Counted from the first letter of the stretch, positions 11,401-23,289 are shown. The stretch: 64,000 nt of DNA from Apostichopus japonicus (GCF_037975245.1 NC_092571.1:14195417-14259416), one strand, 5' to 3'. Notes: generated from the letters alone by a model not told the origin. Numbers and translations: made by a program.

Positions 11401-13365
11401 CTGTTTTTAAGCGGTTCGTTAACTTTCCGCAGACATAGTCTGCAATGTCACTTTCCAGTTAAAAGTTTAGGATTGAAAAACCCAAATTCTATATGTACAA
11501 TGGACAATCTCCGTTTTTATTACTATGCTTTGGTATTAGTAACTATCGAATCCATGATCCATCAGAGAATGGTACGGGCAGATATGTCACCGTTAAGGTA
11601 CATGCTCAGTGACGTTCAATTGTAATCGTAGTACTAAATAGTATTTATATGAAAGTAAAATATCCCACATCCCAAATATCTCACAACCGAAAACAATCTT
11701 TTCATCTGACAATAGGTTCATCTTGAAAAACAAATCCATTCAGTGCTCTCGGGAAAATACATTATCAGGAACATTTCGACGAATTATACCAGATTAAAAA
11801 TTCTCCAACTGCTTTTACACTGTAGGTTAACTACCTCAGATGTCAGGATGGGATGGTTCGGTAGTGCCGTTTGGCCGTGACGTTTTGTATCCCGCATGGC
11901 GGGTCACGTAAAAAGCACCTCAGATTAATGTTGCAATGTCGCGTTCCTGTACAATGTTTAGGGTTGGAAAACCTCCGTGTGAGTATCTACTTGATATAAA
12001 TAACGATTGAATCCATATCTGAAATCCCATCGTACAAAAACTTACGGACAGATATCTATATGATATTTATGAAGAAGAAATATCAGAGAAGGCATAAAAC
12101 TTCGAATAAGAACAGCTTGACCTAAAAATATCAATCAGTTCTCTTTGAAAAACGACGCTAGCAGGAACATTGCGAAGAATAATATGAAAATGAAAAATCA
12201 CTACATCGCAAGATCTCGTCTCCATAAATATTCAACTGTCTTTAAACTGTGCGTTAACGATGTTGCCGCAAAATTTTGTTTACAATGGCCCGTTCCGTGA
12301 AAAGATTAGGACTGGACTACCCAAATTCGTTTAATTTTAATCTAAGTTCTATATTATATTGATTTTGAAAGAAAAGCTCAACTCCGACAACCAAAGAACA
12401 AGCTGTTTATCTGATAGTTGGTCCTCTTTGGCAATACAAATATAAACTTTTATCTGTGAAATGTTAGCAGGAACAAAACAAAAACTAATACTGAAAAATG
12501 GAAAATCTGTTCATTATGAAATCTTAGTTTAAATAGGATTGAAAACATATCATGAACTTACGATGGTGATTATTCTACTTGGAATGTATAACGCTTGAAT
12601 CTATGATACATATCCACAAACAGCTGATTGTACGCAATATTACGGCCAGATTTGTCTCCGCTGTGAGTTGTCTCCATGAGTTTGAACACTTAACGAAGTA
12701 CTATATAATACTTTTATGAAACGGAAACATTTGTAAAGGCATCCTATAATACACAGAATACACAGATACACAATCAGCATGCGGAAAGTTTCGCTAGCAG
12801 GAGCATTACGAAGAGGAAGACAGGAAAGGTAAACCATCCATATTGATAGATTTCAGTTCGATGAATCATCAAATGTGTTCATGTTGTGCGTTAGTAACAG
12901 AGAATGAATTATTTTGTCTCATTTTCCACATGACTAGGCTTGATAACAAATCATGAACGTTTGACTGATATTCTCCGTGTGAATATCTACTTGGAGTAAA
13001 GAACGATTGAAGTTATCATCCATATAGAAAGGAACATTTCATTTGTACACAACAGTACGAACAGATATATAGCCGCTCTGTGATATCTCGGTGATGTTCA
13101 ACTATAATCTAAGTACTATATAATATTTATGGCAAATCTACATAAAGGCAAATTCTAGTTCGATCTATCTTTGACTCCTTTATACGATTGGCGTTCATGG
13201 CCACCCACAAATTATTGTTCCAGTGCTGCGTTCCTGTTTAAGGTTTTGGATTGGAAAAAAACAATATTATGACATTACAGTTGGTAATATCCTTGTAAGT
13301 ATATACTTGCACAAAATAAAGATTTTTTCCAGTATCCATGTAGAAAAGTGTATCCCATTGTATAT
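11400..13365 (-). pseudogene. Array of decayed IgSF V-exon relics, part 1
   Basis: Several units of about 350-450 bp follow each other (near 11560-11800, 12000-12190, 12310-12510, 12600-12840 and 13010-13200). Each resembles the 5' half of the V exons at 44552-45032 and 39770-40560 on the minus strand. In plus-strand order, shared marks are a CTCGGTGA-GTTCA-like stretch, an AT-rich core with TACTATATAATATTTAT, then a TTGATCCATCTTGACA-like stretch and a GGAACATTACGAAGAATAAAA-like stretch. An upstream leader resembling CTGTGCGTTAACG with a poly-pyrimidine-CGCAG is repeated with each unit. Frames are full of stops. A LINE tail is inserted at 11842-11917. Confidence 0.6.
11842..11917 (+). mobile_element. 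LINE 3' tail insertion, 76 bp, with 8-bp target duplication
   Basis: The insert consists only of the last 76 bp of the LINE, including the full hairpin. It is flanked by CCTCAGAT at 11834-11841 and 11918-11925. The base before the duplication is A and the insert ends GCA, so the junction can equally be read as AC with element end GCAC. Confidence 0.9.
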
Positions 13366-16300
13366 GTGCTTTTTACGTGACCCGCCATGCGGGATACAAA
13401 ACGTCACGGCCAAACGGCACTACCGAACTATCCTATTCTGACAAACGAAACTCAGGTCTAGCGAGCCAAATAAACATATGCCCGCCGACCTGCAGAGACA
13501 AAACGCCCACCCCCCTCCCCACTCAAACGTTCAAAAACCTACAAATGGACGACCCGCACGCAGCGAAACGAAAAAACCCTCCCCAGCACACCAGCGTCCA
13601 AAAAAGGCAGCCCCAGATAAACGGCGAAAATCGCCTTCAATTTGAAGGCGAATGTCAGACTTAACCGCCTCCAGGACTCCCTGCCAACTGGCAAATTTCC
13701 CCCTAAAAACCATATTACATCTATTCCGCCAAACATGTTTTTTTACAACAGAGCAAACAAAAATGATGCGGTGCAACACAGCTACCGAACAAACTGGAGG
13801 GTCTACCCCATATAAAATAAAGCCCTGCCCCACCGACCAAGAACGGTCTCCCGTAACACGGTCGGTCCAGGTCTGGAACCACTCCCATAAGTTTACTACA
13901 AAGCAACAATGCCAAAAAACATGGGCAGTACTCTCTAAGCTGTCACAGCCGGTCCTAGGGCACAGTCCATCACCGAATCCCCAATGATATCTTTTTAGGT
14001 TGGTCACCAAGGCACCGTGTGCAACTCTCCATGCGAGATCACGGAGCCTGCAACCATTCAGCCTTGAATGCACCGAACGCCATACTTCGGCAGAATGACG
14101 TCCCTGGACAAAAATTGCATTCAAGGCCTTATCCCGCAACGAACTGTGAACGAGGGCCGGCTGTGACAGGTCAACAGGGGGCAACTCAATCAGAGCGGAG
14201 CAGATGACACGCACCACCCTGTTTGGAGTACTACTATGCAGTTCTCTGTTGCTACACAGCGCCGGAACCCATCGACGCAGGTGCAAACCGCCCCAAAAAC
14301 GTACAAAATATGAACAAGGCAACCCTGGGTCAGTTACCGCTACAAACAACTGCTTAAATAACAAAAAAGGTCAATTTACTTCCCAGATGAACCACCCCAA
14401 CCCACCCTTCTCCAGTTTTTGGTACATTACCGCCCTTTTGACAAGCTCTGTACCACCCGACCAAATGAATGAAAATATCGCTCTCTCCAACCTCACCAGG
14501 ACTCGACGCGGAATTGGATACACCGCGCCCGGGTACCACAAGATGGGCGAAACAAAACGATTAATTACGGTGACTTTCCCTAGGATCGAAAGCCAGCGGG
14601 TGCCAAAGGCTTCGAGCCTGCTCTCAAATACCTCAGCCCTCTCGTTCCAGGTGACGTCACAAGGTGCATCGTAGCCGAACCATATACCATTAATGTTGAT
14701 ATTCTGATCCGACCACGACGCACCGAATGGTAAGTCTCTGTATCTCCAGCTACCAAGGCGAAGGCCCTTTGTCTTTTCCGGATTCAACTTCGCCCCGGTA
14801 GCTCTCTCAAAGATAAATAAATCCTGCGAGAGGGCACGAAAGGAGCCCAGACTCGAAACAACACACGTTACGTCATCTGCATATTGAACGCATTTCACTT
14901 TGGCACCCCCTGGCACAACGAGTGGAACAAGTTTGGAATCCCTTTCCAAAAGACGAGAGAGGGACTCGCTAAACAAAACATAAAGTAATGGAGACAGAGG
15001 GCACCCCTGGCGCACCCCCCTCTCTACGTTAAAAACCTCCGAACAAAACCCATTTACAATAACAGAACTGAAACTTTCTTGATACAAAACAGAAATCCAT
15101 TTACGAAAAACCGGGTGCAACCGAAACGTCTCCAATACATTCATTAAAAAACCGCGATCCACCATGTCAAAAGCCTTCTGCTGGTCCAGAGACACCAATG
15201 CACATGGCAGATCACGCTCAATAACAAAGTCGGTCAAGTCGCGCATCAACCACAAGTTCTGCTGGATGCAATGACCCTTCACTGCACAAGTCTGGAGATC
15301 ACCAACAAGATGCGGCATAGCCAGTGCAAGGCGGTTGCACAAAGCCTTAGCCAGCAACTTGTAGTCCACATTTAACAAGGTGATCGGACGCTTGTTTTGG
15401 GGATCCAAGGGGTACCCAGACTTTGGCAGCAAAGTAATAATGCCCAGACGTTGACTTTGGTTTAACAGTCTGTTTTGGAAGGCGTCCTCGAAGACGGCTC
15501 TGATGTCGGGTCCTATTATTGCCCAGAAGGTTCGGTAGAACTCCCTCGGAAGCCCGTCCGAACCCGGGGACTTGCCATTCTTCATCTTCGAAAGTGCCCT
15601 CCAAAGCTGAACAGTGGTTATTCCGCCCCCCAAAATATCATTGACATCGTGGGGAACGGTTTTAGAGATTCCCCTCAATAAATCAGCCTATGCCGACAAG
15701 TCAACATTGCCACGCGTAAACAAACTCGAATAATACTCTTTATATACGCGGGCAATGCCGTGAGGGTCACTGACCACGGTCCCATCGGTAGCGCGCACAG
15801 ACGGGACGCGTCTCTCACCCGCCGATGAGCTAACGGACTGGTAAAACCTCAGTGAAGGGCGCTCCTCGGCTTCCACCGCTTCGACACGGGCCCTGACGCG
15901 GGCACCGTGATACTTTTCATCGAGATAAGTCTGCAAAGCGATGACTGCCGAAGGGTCGCCAAACTTCACCTCCGCGCACAGCTTCGAGAATTTTCTCTCT
16001 TCGACGCCGTGCGCGGGTCACGCAATACTGAATTGCGTAGCGTTTGATGCGCAACTTGACATCATCCCACCACTGAGATGTAGAAGCAAAGGCCGGCTTC
16101 AATGTTTGCCATCCTTTGTACCTGGTCTCGAAACCTTGGCGGAACTCTGCCTCGCCAAGAATCCGACAGTTAAGCTTCCATAGGCCCCGCCCGATCGGGA
16201 AAATGGAAGGCAAAACAAAACGTGCTACTACAGTGTCATGGTCAGATAGCGGACAGCTGAGCGTCTCGCAACCCGAAAATTTAAAACTTACGGGCGCATA

Positions 16301-16992
16301 CACTCGATCTATCCTGGAGGCATCTTCACCGTTAGGCCTCACCCACGTATATACCGTACTACACGGGTGCATATGCCTCCAGACATCAGCTAAAAGGTGT
16401 GCCGAAGTGAATCTGTCCAATTCTGTGATCCCAGCATCGGGACTTGCAGACACAGAAGTTCCGAGTCTGTCAAGACCCGAGTCTGGGACACAGTTAAAGT
16501 CTCCGACCATGACACACGGCGCACTACCAGGAACAAAGGAAGGCAGCGTGTTAAAAAAATCTCGTCTAGCAGAAGGCCGATTGGGAGCATACACATTGCA
16601 AATGGCGATGTTACCCTGTGGATACTTGAATAGAATGCAAACCAATCGGCCCTCGTGATCCGTCTCCACCCTAGTGGCACAACCCGCCTGACGAGCTGAC
16701 AGAAGGATGACAGTGCCACAGGATGAAGACGAACCAAACGAAGCATGCAGCTCACCACCCCACTCATAAGCCCATAGAGGGACATCTTCTTCCAAAATAT
16801 GTGTTTCTTGCAGGCAAACGCAGTCGACCTCCATTGATTGACAATATTGGAAAATGCGACTGCGCTTGCGATGATCCCTCATGCCATTCACGTTCAAAGT
16901 GGCAACTGAAAGTGTATGGGCCATGAGAGGGCAGTGGGGCAAAACTACGAAGACGACGATTCCGTAAGCTTCAAGCGCGCCCTAGACGACAT
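13366..16992 (-). mobile_element. L1/Tx1-like LINE, longest copy (5' truncated, 3.6 kb)
   Basis: The copy is flanked by direct repeats ATTGTATATG at 13357-13366 and 16993-17002, so both ends are known. It holds all of ORF2 on the minus strand but no ORF1, so it is truncated at the ORF1/ORF2 boundary. The 3' end is the family tail: hairpin, then ACGTAAAAAGCAC, no poly(A). It is inserted into the V-relic array, splitting parts 1 and 2. ORF2 carries several breaks, so the copy is unlikely to be active. Confidence 0.92.
13531..16942 (-). pseudogene. LINE ORF2: APE endonuclease, reverse transcriptase, zinc knuckle (broken)
   Basis: In minus-strand order, 16942-15917 encodes an APE-type endonuclease (341 aa) with the NVNG, LQETH, GDFN and SDHD motifs that carry the catalytic residues. 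The linker runs at 15969-15688. Reverse transcriptase lies in 15678-14371 (435 aa) with GSDGLP, the QKAFDMVD aspartates, RQGCPLSPLLY and the YADD catalytic box. The C-terminal domain at 14364-13531 (277 aa) carries the CX4C-X7-H-X4-C knuckle. The frame is interrupted by overlapping frames near 15917-15969, a stop near 15680 and a break near 14367. The probable start is the second Met (MAHTLSV), six residues in. Endonuclease nicks target DNA and RT copies the element RNA at the nick. The family assignment to L1/Tx1-like elements rests on this domain order. Confidence 0.88.
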
Positions 16993-17002
16993 ATTGTATA
17001 TG

Positions 17003-17830
17003 TATGTAAGGACATATACATGTCTCCGGTTCAATTCTTGTCTGACTTTTGTGAAGAAGAAACATCATAGAAGCATAGCAATTTCCTACAATCGAATAAG
17101 GTCACTACATTTGCAAGAAATTACTTAGTTACAGCCGTTCCTGCAGACGACTTACTTTGCAATGTCGCGTTCCAGTTAAAGGTTATGAATGAAAATACCA
17201 AATACAATGAATAGTCTCCTTCCGTGTCTCCGATTGTACGCAACACTTCGGTCAGATTTGTATCCGGAAGTAGTCATTCCCATGAGTTTCAACACTAATC
17301 CATTGCAAGTTCTATAAAATATTTTTTATGAAAAGGAAATATTTGAAACGGCGGAGTGACATATACAACCAAACAACATATTGTTGATATAAAGTAAAGC
17401 CATTGACAACAAGTCAAATCAATTTGCGGAAAATGTCTCTAGCATGGAAGTTTGGTATATAATCTCCCCTCCAAATCGCATAAAGCATCGTCGGATTGTA
17501 GGATTGCAAATGTTCGATTGATAATCTCAGTGTAAGTATCTACTTGAATCTATGATCCATAGCGGAAAGAGCATCCTATTGTAGACAGAAGGTGGGCAGA
17601 TATGTTCTGGTCTGGGATATACCGGTGGAGTTCAACTCTATTTTATATAATACTATATAATATTTATACGAAAAGGAAATATATAGAAAGACCAAGCTAC
17701 GCAACTGAAAGACAAGCGAATAACAATATTTAGATAAGACAGTTGTTCCATCTCGACAATAGAAAATTACAATCATTATTCTTGGAAAAATAACGCATTT
17801 ACACGACAATTTCGAGGAATAAAATAGAAA
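17003..17830 (-). pseudogene. Array of decayed IgSF V-exon relics, part 2
   Basis: Two more relic units (about 17180-17480 and 17530-17830) continue the array beyond the LINE. The unit at 17809-17576 translates to a stretch with CRDGTTV, then ISFSYKYY, then IELNSTGIS. This lines up with CQDGPTV, ISFSHTYIY and LYLNFTEL in the intact V exon at 44552-45032. That alignment is the clearest proof that the array derives from V exons. The frame has lost the upstream cysteines and the rest of the domain. Confidence 0.65.
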
Positions 17831-18658
17831 ACTTTAATTCCGCGCTGTCAGTATATTGCTTTCTAGTTGAAATTTTGGGATTGAAAAAACGAACATTTAT
17901 GGAAGAACGACGGATAATCTAATGAAGTCCCCCCCCCCCCCCACATCTCCCACCACTCCCCCAAACTGAGTAACGGATTGCCCAAGAAAAAGAAAAAATA
18001 CGACAATTAACTACTTTTATTGGATACATACGTAACAACTTTTGGGTGAAGTAGTTTCCCAACTTTGAGACCAGGTCAAAATTTTTGATTTTAAAATTGA
18101 AATTAAATTTTACCAATCCTACCATATTGTTTAAAGATATTAACATTTGATGTCATCGTTCAGTTATTGATGTGTTAATTATATTCAATTCAAACAACTG
18201 CTTTAAGCACAGATATTTATTTTATCGCATTTTATTTATAATTTTATTTACAATATATATTTAAAAGATAGTAATACTATATTTAATAGAATGTAATGAA
18301 ATAGTTGATGGCCCATCAACCGAAAGGTTAAATTTAGCGAAAATGACTCAAATTAGGAATTGGATGAAGTATGTTTTTATATATTTCGTTCATGGAAAAG
18401 TACGATAATTTCTTTCTCTGCATAGGTGTCTAAGTTTTCAAACACATTTGGTTCCAGTGGGAAACTCTGTCTATACATTTCATATTTATTCTGGATAATC
18501 AACGCCAAAATACATAAAATAGCAATTTATCACTTATTCCTATTTTAAAGGTTAAAAACGATACGCAGACACAAGGCATACTATGAATGAAATTGTGTGT
18601 AGTTTCATTCGTAGTTGAACTATATTTCTGTCGATCTATAACGTATTACTTTGCTTAC
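17831..18658. other. Intron-like or intergenic sequence, no gene
   Basis: AT-rich sequence with a poly(C) run at 17930-17942. If the TM exon at 18659-18743 is used, this region would be the following intron or 3' part of that gene, but I cannot recognise a cytoplasmic exon or a polyadenylation site with confidence. Confidence 0.4.
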
Positions 18659-18743
18659 CTGTAGAAATATACGATGATTATCACAGACAGGACGAGTACT
18701 ACAGCAATTACGATCATCACCAACTTCATTATGTTGTTCGTGT
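18659..18743 (-). CDS. IgSF receptor transmembrane exon, copy 1
   Basis: This 85-bp exon on the minus strand lies between a good acceptor (TCATCTCTACAG) and donor (GTAAGC). In the phase set by the C2 exons upstream (one base carried over) it encodes a short polar start DTNNIMK, then a hydrophobic helix (LVMIVIAVVLVLSVIIIVYF) and YR. That is one membrane-spanning segment. The copy at 57486-57570 has the same length, phase and splice sites. The nearest upstream exons are the C2 exon at 22942-23289 and the V-C2 exon at 24761-25592, giving a plausible receptor of signal peptide-V-C2-C2-TM. The linkage is inferred; no transcript evidence is available. Confidence 0.7.
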
Positions 18744-19137
18744 CTGTAGAGATGACATTAAGATATGTAAATATGTTAATATCAGCAACCATAATACGTA
18801 AGTGGATTATATTCACTGCAAAGGGGTGAATGTTCTTCGACATGAAAAAATTGTTTCATAAATAATACTTGTTTGTGAAGTATATTTACTAACTTAATAA
18901 AATGTGATACACTAGATTGCTTTGCTTAGCTCTCAATGCAGTCTCAATTCAAGGTTTCGTCAAACTGATTTTTTTTATCATTTTGCAGTTAGTAGATATG
19001 TATCATCCAGTTTACTTAAATGTTGTGTAAACTCCGCTAACCTATTTACATGGAAAAGGGCTCACATGATGATATTGATTATTATAGGGGTATGCTTCTT
19101 ACAAATTGTATATATGCAGACAAAAATGCTCCATTTT
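18744..19137. other. Intron-like sequence, nothing recognised
   Basis: The sequence between the TM exon and the tandem repeat has no coding signal. By the receptor model it would be part of the long intron between the C2 and TM exons. Confidence 0.4.
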
Positions 19138-19620
19138 CCGACCCCTGGCTCATTCGTCATGGACGACGACAACGTGATATGAACCATTGAATAATCAATT
19201 GATAAATTTTTACTCTCATATTCCGTTGAAATAAAACTCCACACGTTTCTAAAGAAACTTTACTTTACTCCCACACACAGTCACAAGTATTAAATGGTGA
19301 ACCTCACACTACATCACATCAGATGCTACCATGTGGTACACATCGCCCCTCCTCCCTTACCCACCAAATAGAAAAGCCGACCCCTGGCTCATTCATTATG
19401 GACGCCGACAACGTAATATGAACCAATGAATAATCAATTGATAAATTGTTAATCTCATAATCCGTTGAAATAAAACTCCACACGTTTCTAAAGAAACTTA
19501 ACTTCACTCCCACACACAGTCACAAATATTAAATGGTAAGCCTCACACCACCTCACATCAGATGTTATGCTGTGATATCCATCGCCCCCCCCCCCCCCTT
19601 CTCCACCCGACCCACAAAAT
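19138..19620. repeat. Tandem duplication, unit about 240 bp
   Basis: The segment from CCGACCCCTGGCTCATTCGTC (19138) to about 19340 is repeated from about 19378 to 19585 with roughly 90 percent identity by eye. Both copies contain ATGAACCATTGAATAATCAATTG-like sequence and the CACACGTTTCTAAAGAAAC stretch. A poly(C) run ends the second copy. The two short ORFs on the minus strand are products of the duplication, not genes. Confidence 0.8.
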
Positions 19621-19799
19621 GGAAACGTCGCACTTGATATTCCGTTTGTCCTTAAGTACGTCGTTCAATGTGTGATCTATCGACTCTCTCCAGCAACTCT
19701 TGTAAACTAGAAAGCAATATTCCGCGAAAAATTACATTTTTTTTATGGTTATGCTGATTAGAGCAGAGTGGGACTGGTCATGAGGCAGATGACTTCACC

Positions 19800-21692
19800 A
19801 ATAAAAATGGGCGGTTGACAGTGCTATTTGCCCAAGCAAGGTAGTTTGCTTGCTGTGTGGAAAGGAGGGTCATGTTTTTCGAGCCTGCCCCTTGTCATAT
19901 AAAGCGTGGCGAAAGCGCGAGGTGCAGCAGGCAACGGGACCTGTTCTGCTTCAATTTACAAAGGTGGAGGACCAGGTGACCCCTGCGTGTTTGGTGCCGG
20001 TGGGTCCCATGCTGCTACTCGCCCTTCCACATCCCTTGTGGAAATTCCTGTTGTCACTTATCCCTCCCGACAATTGCGGATCCCCAAATGGAATGGATTG
20101 GTTTGATGAGGTTGGGAGGCTAGCCTGAAGGTCGGCATGAAATAAGGGAACGAACCCACGTGAAACGGTTGGAGTCATCGTCATAGTCAAATGTGAGGGT
20201 GTTACATGTTTCAATATTGTAAGTGTATTGATGTCGACTACGTTTGCCTTCAGAAAATTCGCATAACTGAAGAGAATGCCGATTATGTACCTATAGTTGG
20301 GGTGGTGTCCTTCATGCTTCCTTTGGTACGGTCTCATTCTGTGGTGCGGTCGTCCTGATTTCTCCACGTCTGTCTGGCCCTGCCATCAGGATTAAGACCG
20401 ATCACGAATGTCGCTTGGTATGCGTACTATTAAAATACCTACAGGGAAACGTTACCTTATGTACCGTTTACCCGCCTAATCAATCTTATCCAGGGGAGGA
20501 CTTTTGAGACTTGCCATCCTTTTACCTGGCAGTGCAACTTGTGTCGTGGTCGGAGATTTTAATTGGGAGGCCAAAGAGTTGATAGGCTTTGGAAGGTGTT
20601 TTGAGGTGTCTTAACCATAGAGGTCATAAATTATCTTGGGTAAGACCAAATGGCTCTGATGCTTACAGGGTTTCTAATTGCGATATTATAATTTGCCCGT
20701 ATTCCGATAATGGTGCTGTGGTAGCTAAGTCTATTCCTTCATCTTCCCTGTGGAAAGTGGATTCTGAAAAGTTAATTGTCATATGGATTAGAATACAGGT
20801 ACATGGGACGTTGTACCTTGAAGCAGGCCTTTATGTATTTAACAGGCTGGTGGTAGGATGTCAAGTTGCGCATCATTCGATATGCTGTAGAGTTCTGTGT
20901 AGCCAAAGCTCGTCGTCGAAGAGAGGATTTTTCAAACCTCTGCGTGAGTGTCAAACGTAGGGTTCCCTCCACTGATGCGGCTAAAAAATACATTAATGCT
21001 AAATGCCATGGAGCTCACATAAAAAATGCGTGGAAGCGGAGGATCAACCATCATTTAGTTTTTACCGAACATCCTTTTGGCTAAGATCATGTGCAGTATC
21101 TGTTCCCTTTCGAGGGGAATGGTGATGCCCACCCGACGACGATCACACAGTCCCAAAGCAAGGGGACTGGGGTTGAAAGCAGATTAGTTGCTCGTTAGTT
21201 TGGTTATCGTGCCCAGGTTCTTTCCCGGGTGACTTTTTCTTAAAAATTATCTCTTGACAAACGTGTTCAGCTGTCCGTAATACAAATAGGATTACATTTT
21301 GTGATCCGGTAAGCATTATCTCCGTATACAAAGATTTTAAAATAACCTCTTTTCACGAGACAATGTCAATGGTCAATTGGGTGCTTACTTTCCTTCACCG
21401 AACTTGGATGGCGTTGTCAAAAATGAAGAATGGCAAACCTCCCGGATTGGATGGGCAACCTGGGCAATTTTACAGATCGTTTGGTCGATCATCGGATCGA
21501 ATATTAAGACCGTCTTTGCCAGCGCCTTCGAAATCCGAGTACTTCAGCCTCTGCTGGTCGGAGGGCGTACTTCCTTTTTTAGGGGAGGGGGGCTCGCTTG
21601 ACTTAAGGTTTCTTTTTCAGATTGGGCGGGTTTGGTACTGCCGTGTGGCCGTGACGTTTAGATTCCCACAGGGCGGGTCACGTAAAAAGTAC
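19800..21692 (+). mobile_element. Old LINE copy with ORF1 zinc knuckle, degraded endonuclease and RT, and tail
   Basis: This is a related, much decayed LINE copy that retains ORF1 sequence. Reading from 19841 gives a Gag-type CCHC knuckle (CLLCGKEGHVFRAC, CX2C-X4-H-X4-C), expected of LINE ORF1. Traces of endonuclease follow at about 20420-20760 (GDFNW, then a degraded SDHD box as YSDN). The RT start appears at 21400-21480 (LSKMKNGKPPGLDG). The 3' tail with hairpin is at 21640-21692. Internal deletions remove most of RT. A U2-type SINE is nested at 21072-21247. It shows what ORF1 looked like, since the better copy at 13366 has lost it. Confidence 0.75.
21072..21247 (+). mobile_element. SINE with U2 snRNA-like head, copy 2
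   Basis: The head reads CTTTTGGCTAAGATCATGTG then CAGTATCTGTTC, matching U2 snRNA from about nt 13 to 45 with two differences. The body and the TTTTTCTTAAAAA end match the copies at 10199 and 56994. This copy keeps the longest U2 match of the three. It is nested in the old LINE at 19800-21692. Confidence 0.75.
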
Positions 21693-21789
21693 TCGAGTAA
21701 TTCCTCCAAATTATCATACTTGAATTTCTATTTTATACACCACAAGTCTAAGTTCTCATAATATCAACAGGCACTGTTCTTATTCCACT

Positions 21790-21956
21790 TGTGCAGGGAG
21801 GTGGGTCCGTCAAGGATGCCCTTTATCCCAACCACTTATATTTAGTTACTAAGAAAATCTCACATTTGTTTAAAGAAGATATGTGTTTCATTCCTTTTGT
21901 TTTGCCGGGTGGTAAGAATGTCAAATGCGTTTCAATACGCGGATGATGTCAAAGGT
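21790..21956 (+). mobile_element. LINE RT fragment
   Basis: The stretch near 21895-21950 encodes FVLPGG-NVKCV, matching the segment just before the YADD box in the better copy (VVPGGAKVKCVQYADD). A frame slip is visible at the YADD position. It ends where a LINE tail of opposite orientation begins. Confidence 0.6.
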
Positions 21957-22118
21957 TTTTACGTGACCCGCCCTGCGGGATCAAAAGCGTCACGGCCAAA
22001 CGGTACTACCCAGTCATCCCATTCTAACAAAAACACCACATGTCAAGCGAGCCAAAAACTAAAATACAACATTTAAAAAACACAAAAGGACGACCAGCAC
22101 GCAGCGAAACTGTTAGAT
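21957..22118 (-). mobile_element. LINE 3' end, inverted short copy
   Basis: Read on the minus strand this is the last 160 bp of the LINE, with the intact hairpin (CCCGC, AGG, GCGGG) and an end at ACGTAAAAAC. It abuts the plus-strand RT fragment head to head. The homologous site in the block at about 61395 lacks it, so it is an insertion. Confidence 0.8.
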
Positions 22119-22941
22119 GTGCTGCAATGATAGTGCTTGAGATGACAGTGCCATGGATTTGGTTTCAAGGTTTTTGGATCCTACACAAACATCCTACACA
22201 AACACTGACATTAAAAAAAATGTTTTAATATACAGCTTACTTTAAGTCAATATTTGTGACAAAAGCACCAAATTTACCCAATGTTAAGATAAAACGTTAC
22301 ATATCTTCGATCCAATTGCACAAATACACATCCAACAATGGACAGCTAAAGTTTAGTTTATGATGTTTCCATATTATTTCTTTACCTATTTTCTAATTAT
22401 TTTGGGAGTAGTAGATCCCTTTAAAGCTGTGGTGAAACTTATTCGCATCTTCCCTCGTCCATCTCACAACAAACCCCACGAGAGCATTACGTCTTCTCCC
22501 CTCACAGGAACGTGGAACCATCTGTTAGGTCACCACTTATTACACATTACGTCATGAGAATTACCATCAAGCTTATGTATTCTAAAAGGTTATCAAGAGT
22601 ATAGGCTCATATTTTAAAACCAACTATGAATTCCGGGATGCCTTCTTTCATTACAATTTGAGCGTACGCAATGACACCATGCTAAACAAATAATGGTTTT
22701 GCTCCCCTAAAATTTCACAGTCAATTTAATATCAATACATTGTACGTGTTTCTGTACGTTTGGGTTGTAAGATTGCAAATAATATGTACAACAATGTGAA
22801 TAAGAAAGGTTTTGTCTTGAATGAGATATTGTCTGCCAGCAATGCATCTATAGGTCAGGCGTTTTTCTTTAAGATATATCTTTCCCGTTCAAATAACGTT
22901 CTTACAATCTTCATAAAATACAAATATGAGTAATGACTTAC
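22119..22941. repeat. C2-block flank, copy 1
   Basis: This non-coding stretch recurs next to the other C2 exons at about 59960-60470 and 61395-62310. Landmarks are AGATGTGCTG-AATGATAGTGCTTGAG, the segment GGGAGTAGTAGATCCCTTTAAAGC at 22403 and CTTCCCTCGTCCATCTCAC. A reading frame with VVDPFKAVV and FPRPSHNKP is seen in all three copies but ends at different points, so I do not call it a gene. It would lie in the intron between the C2 and TM exons. Confidence 0.55.
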
Positions 22942-23289
22942 CTTGATCGGTTCTAGAGATGCTAAATTCACATCTGTCAGCGTACTGTGATGTAGTTTGG
23001 GACTCCAACGGTTCCTGGGTAGCGATGCATCCAATGGTTGAGTTCTGATTACAAGAAGTAACGTACACTGAAACCTCTTTAGTTCCGTTATTATCTGTGT
23101 AATGTTTCTGATAATCACAGCCATCGGGTTTTATTACTTCCAGATTTATCGGTGGATACCCGTCTGTTATTGAACAAGATAGGACGACGTGGTATGCTGC
23201 AGATGGAGATGAAGAGGGGCCTTCACAAACAAGAGGTGTAGACTCTGGGAGGCTGGTAGACTGTAGTGCCTCTGTAGGAGGCTGGTAGA
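22942..23289 (-). CDS. IgSF receptor C2-like exon with a 36-bp insertion
   Basis: This exon encodes one C2-like Ig domain (PLVCEGPSSSPSAAYHV, then SCSITDGYPPINLEV, GCDYQKHYTDNNGT, VTSCNQN, GCIATQEPLES and CEFSISRTDQG). The 3' end has a strong donor (CAAG, GTAAGT) and the 5' end an acceptor (TCTCTTTACAG). The frame enters and leaves in phase 1. It is 348 bp against 312 bp for the other C2 exons. The extra 36 bp are a partial duplication of the first part of the exon, which also duplicates the acceptor-like CTACAG-TCTACCAGCC. Upstream of the acceptor only a remnant of a V domain (MTDDNSG) is left. The likely role is an extracellular module of the receptor ending at the TM exon 18659-18743. Confidence 0.72.

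Noticed and set aside
14204-14674. Plus-strand ORF of 156 codons and others at 16116-16658 and 13377-13664
   Set aside because: They are antisense shadows of the LINE ORF2 on the minus strand and show no domain.
11400-17830. V-segment array for somatic rearrangement
   Set aside because: No heptamer/nonamer-type signals were seen at relic borders and the units are not open; duplication and decay explain them.
22360-22557. Frame with VVDPFKAVV and FPRPSHNKP seen at three places
   Set aside because: It is kept only because the C2 block is duplicated; the frame ends differently in each copy and has no splice context I can support.
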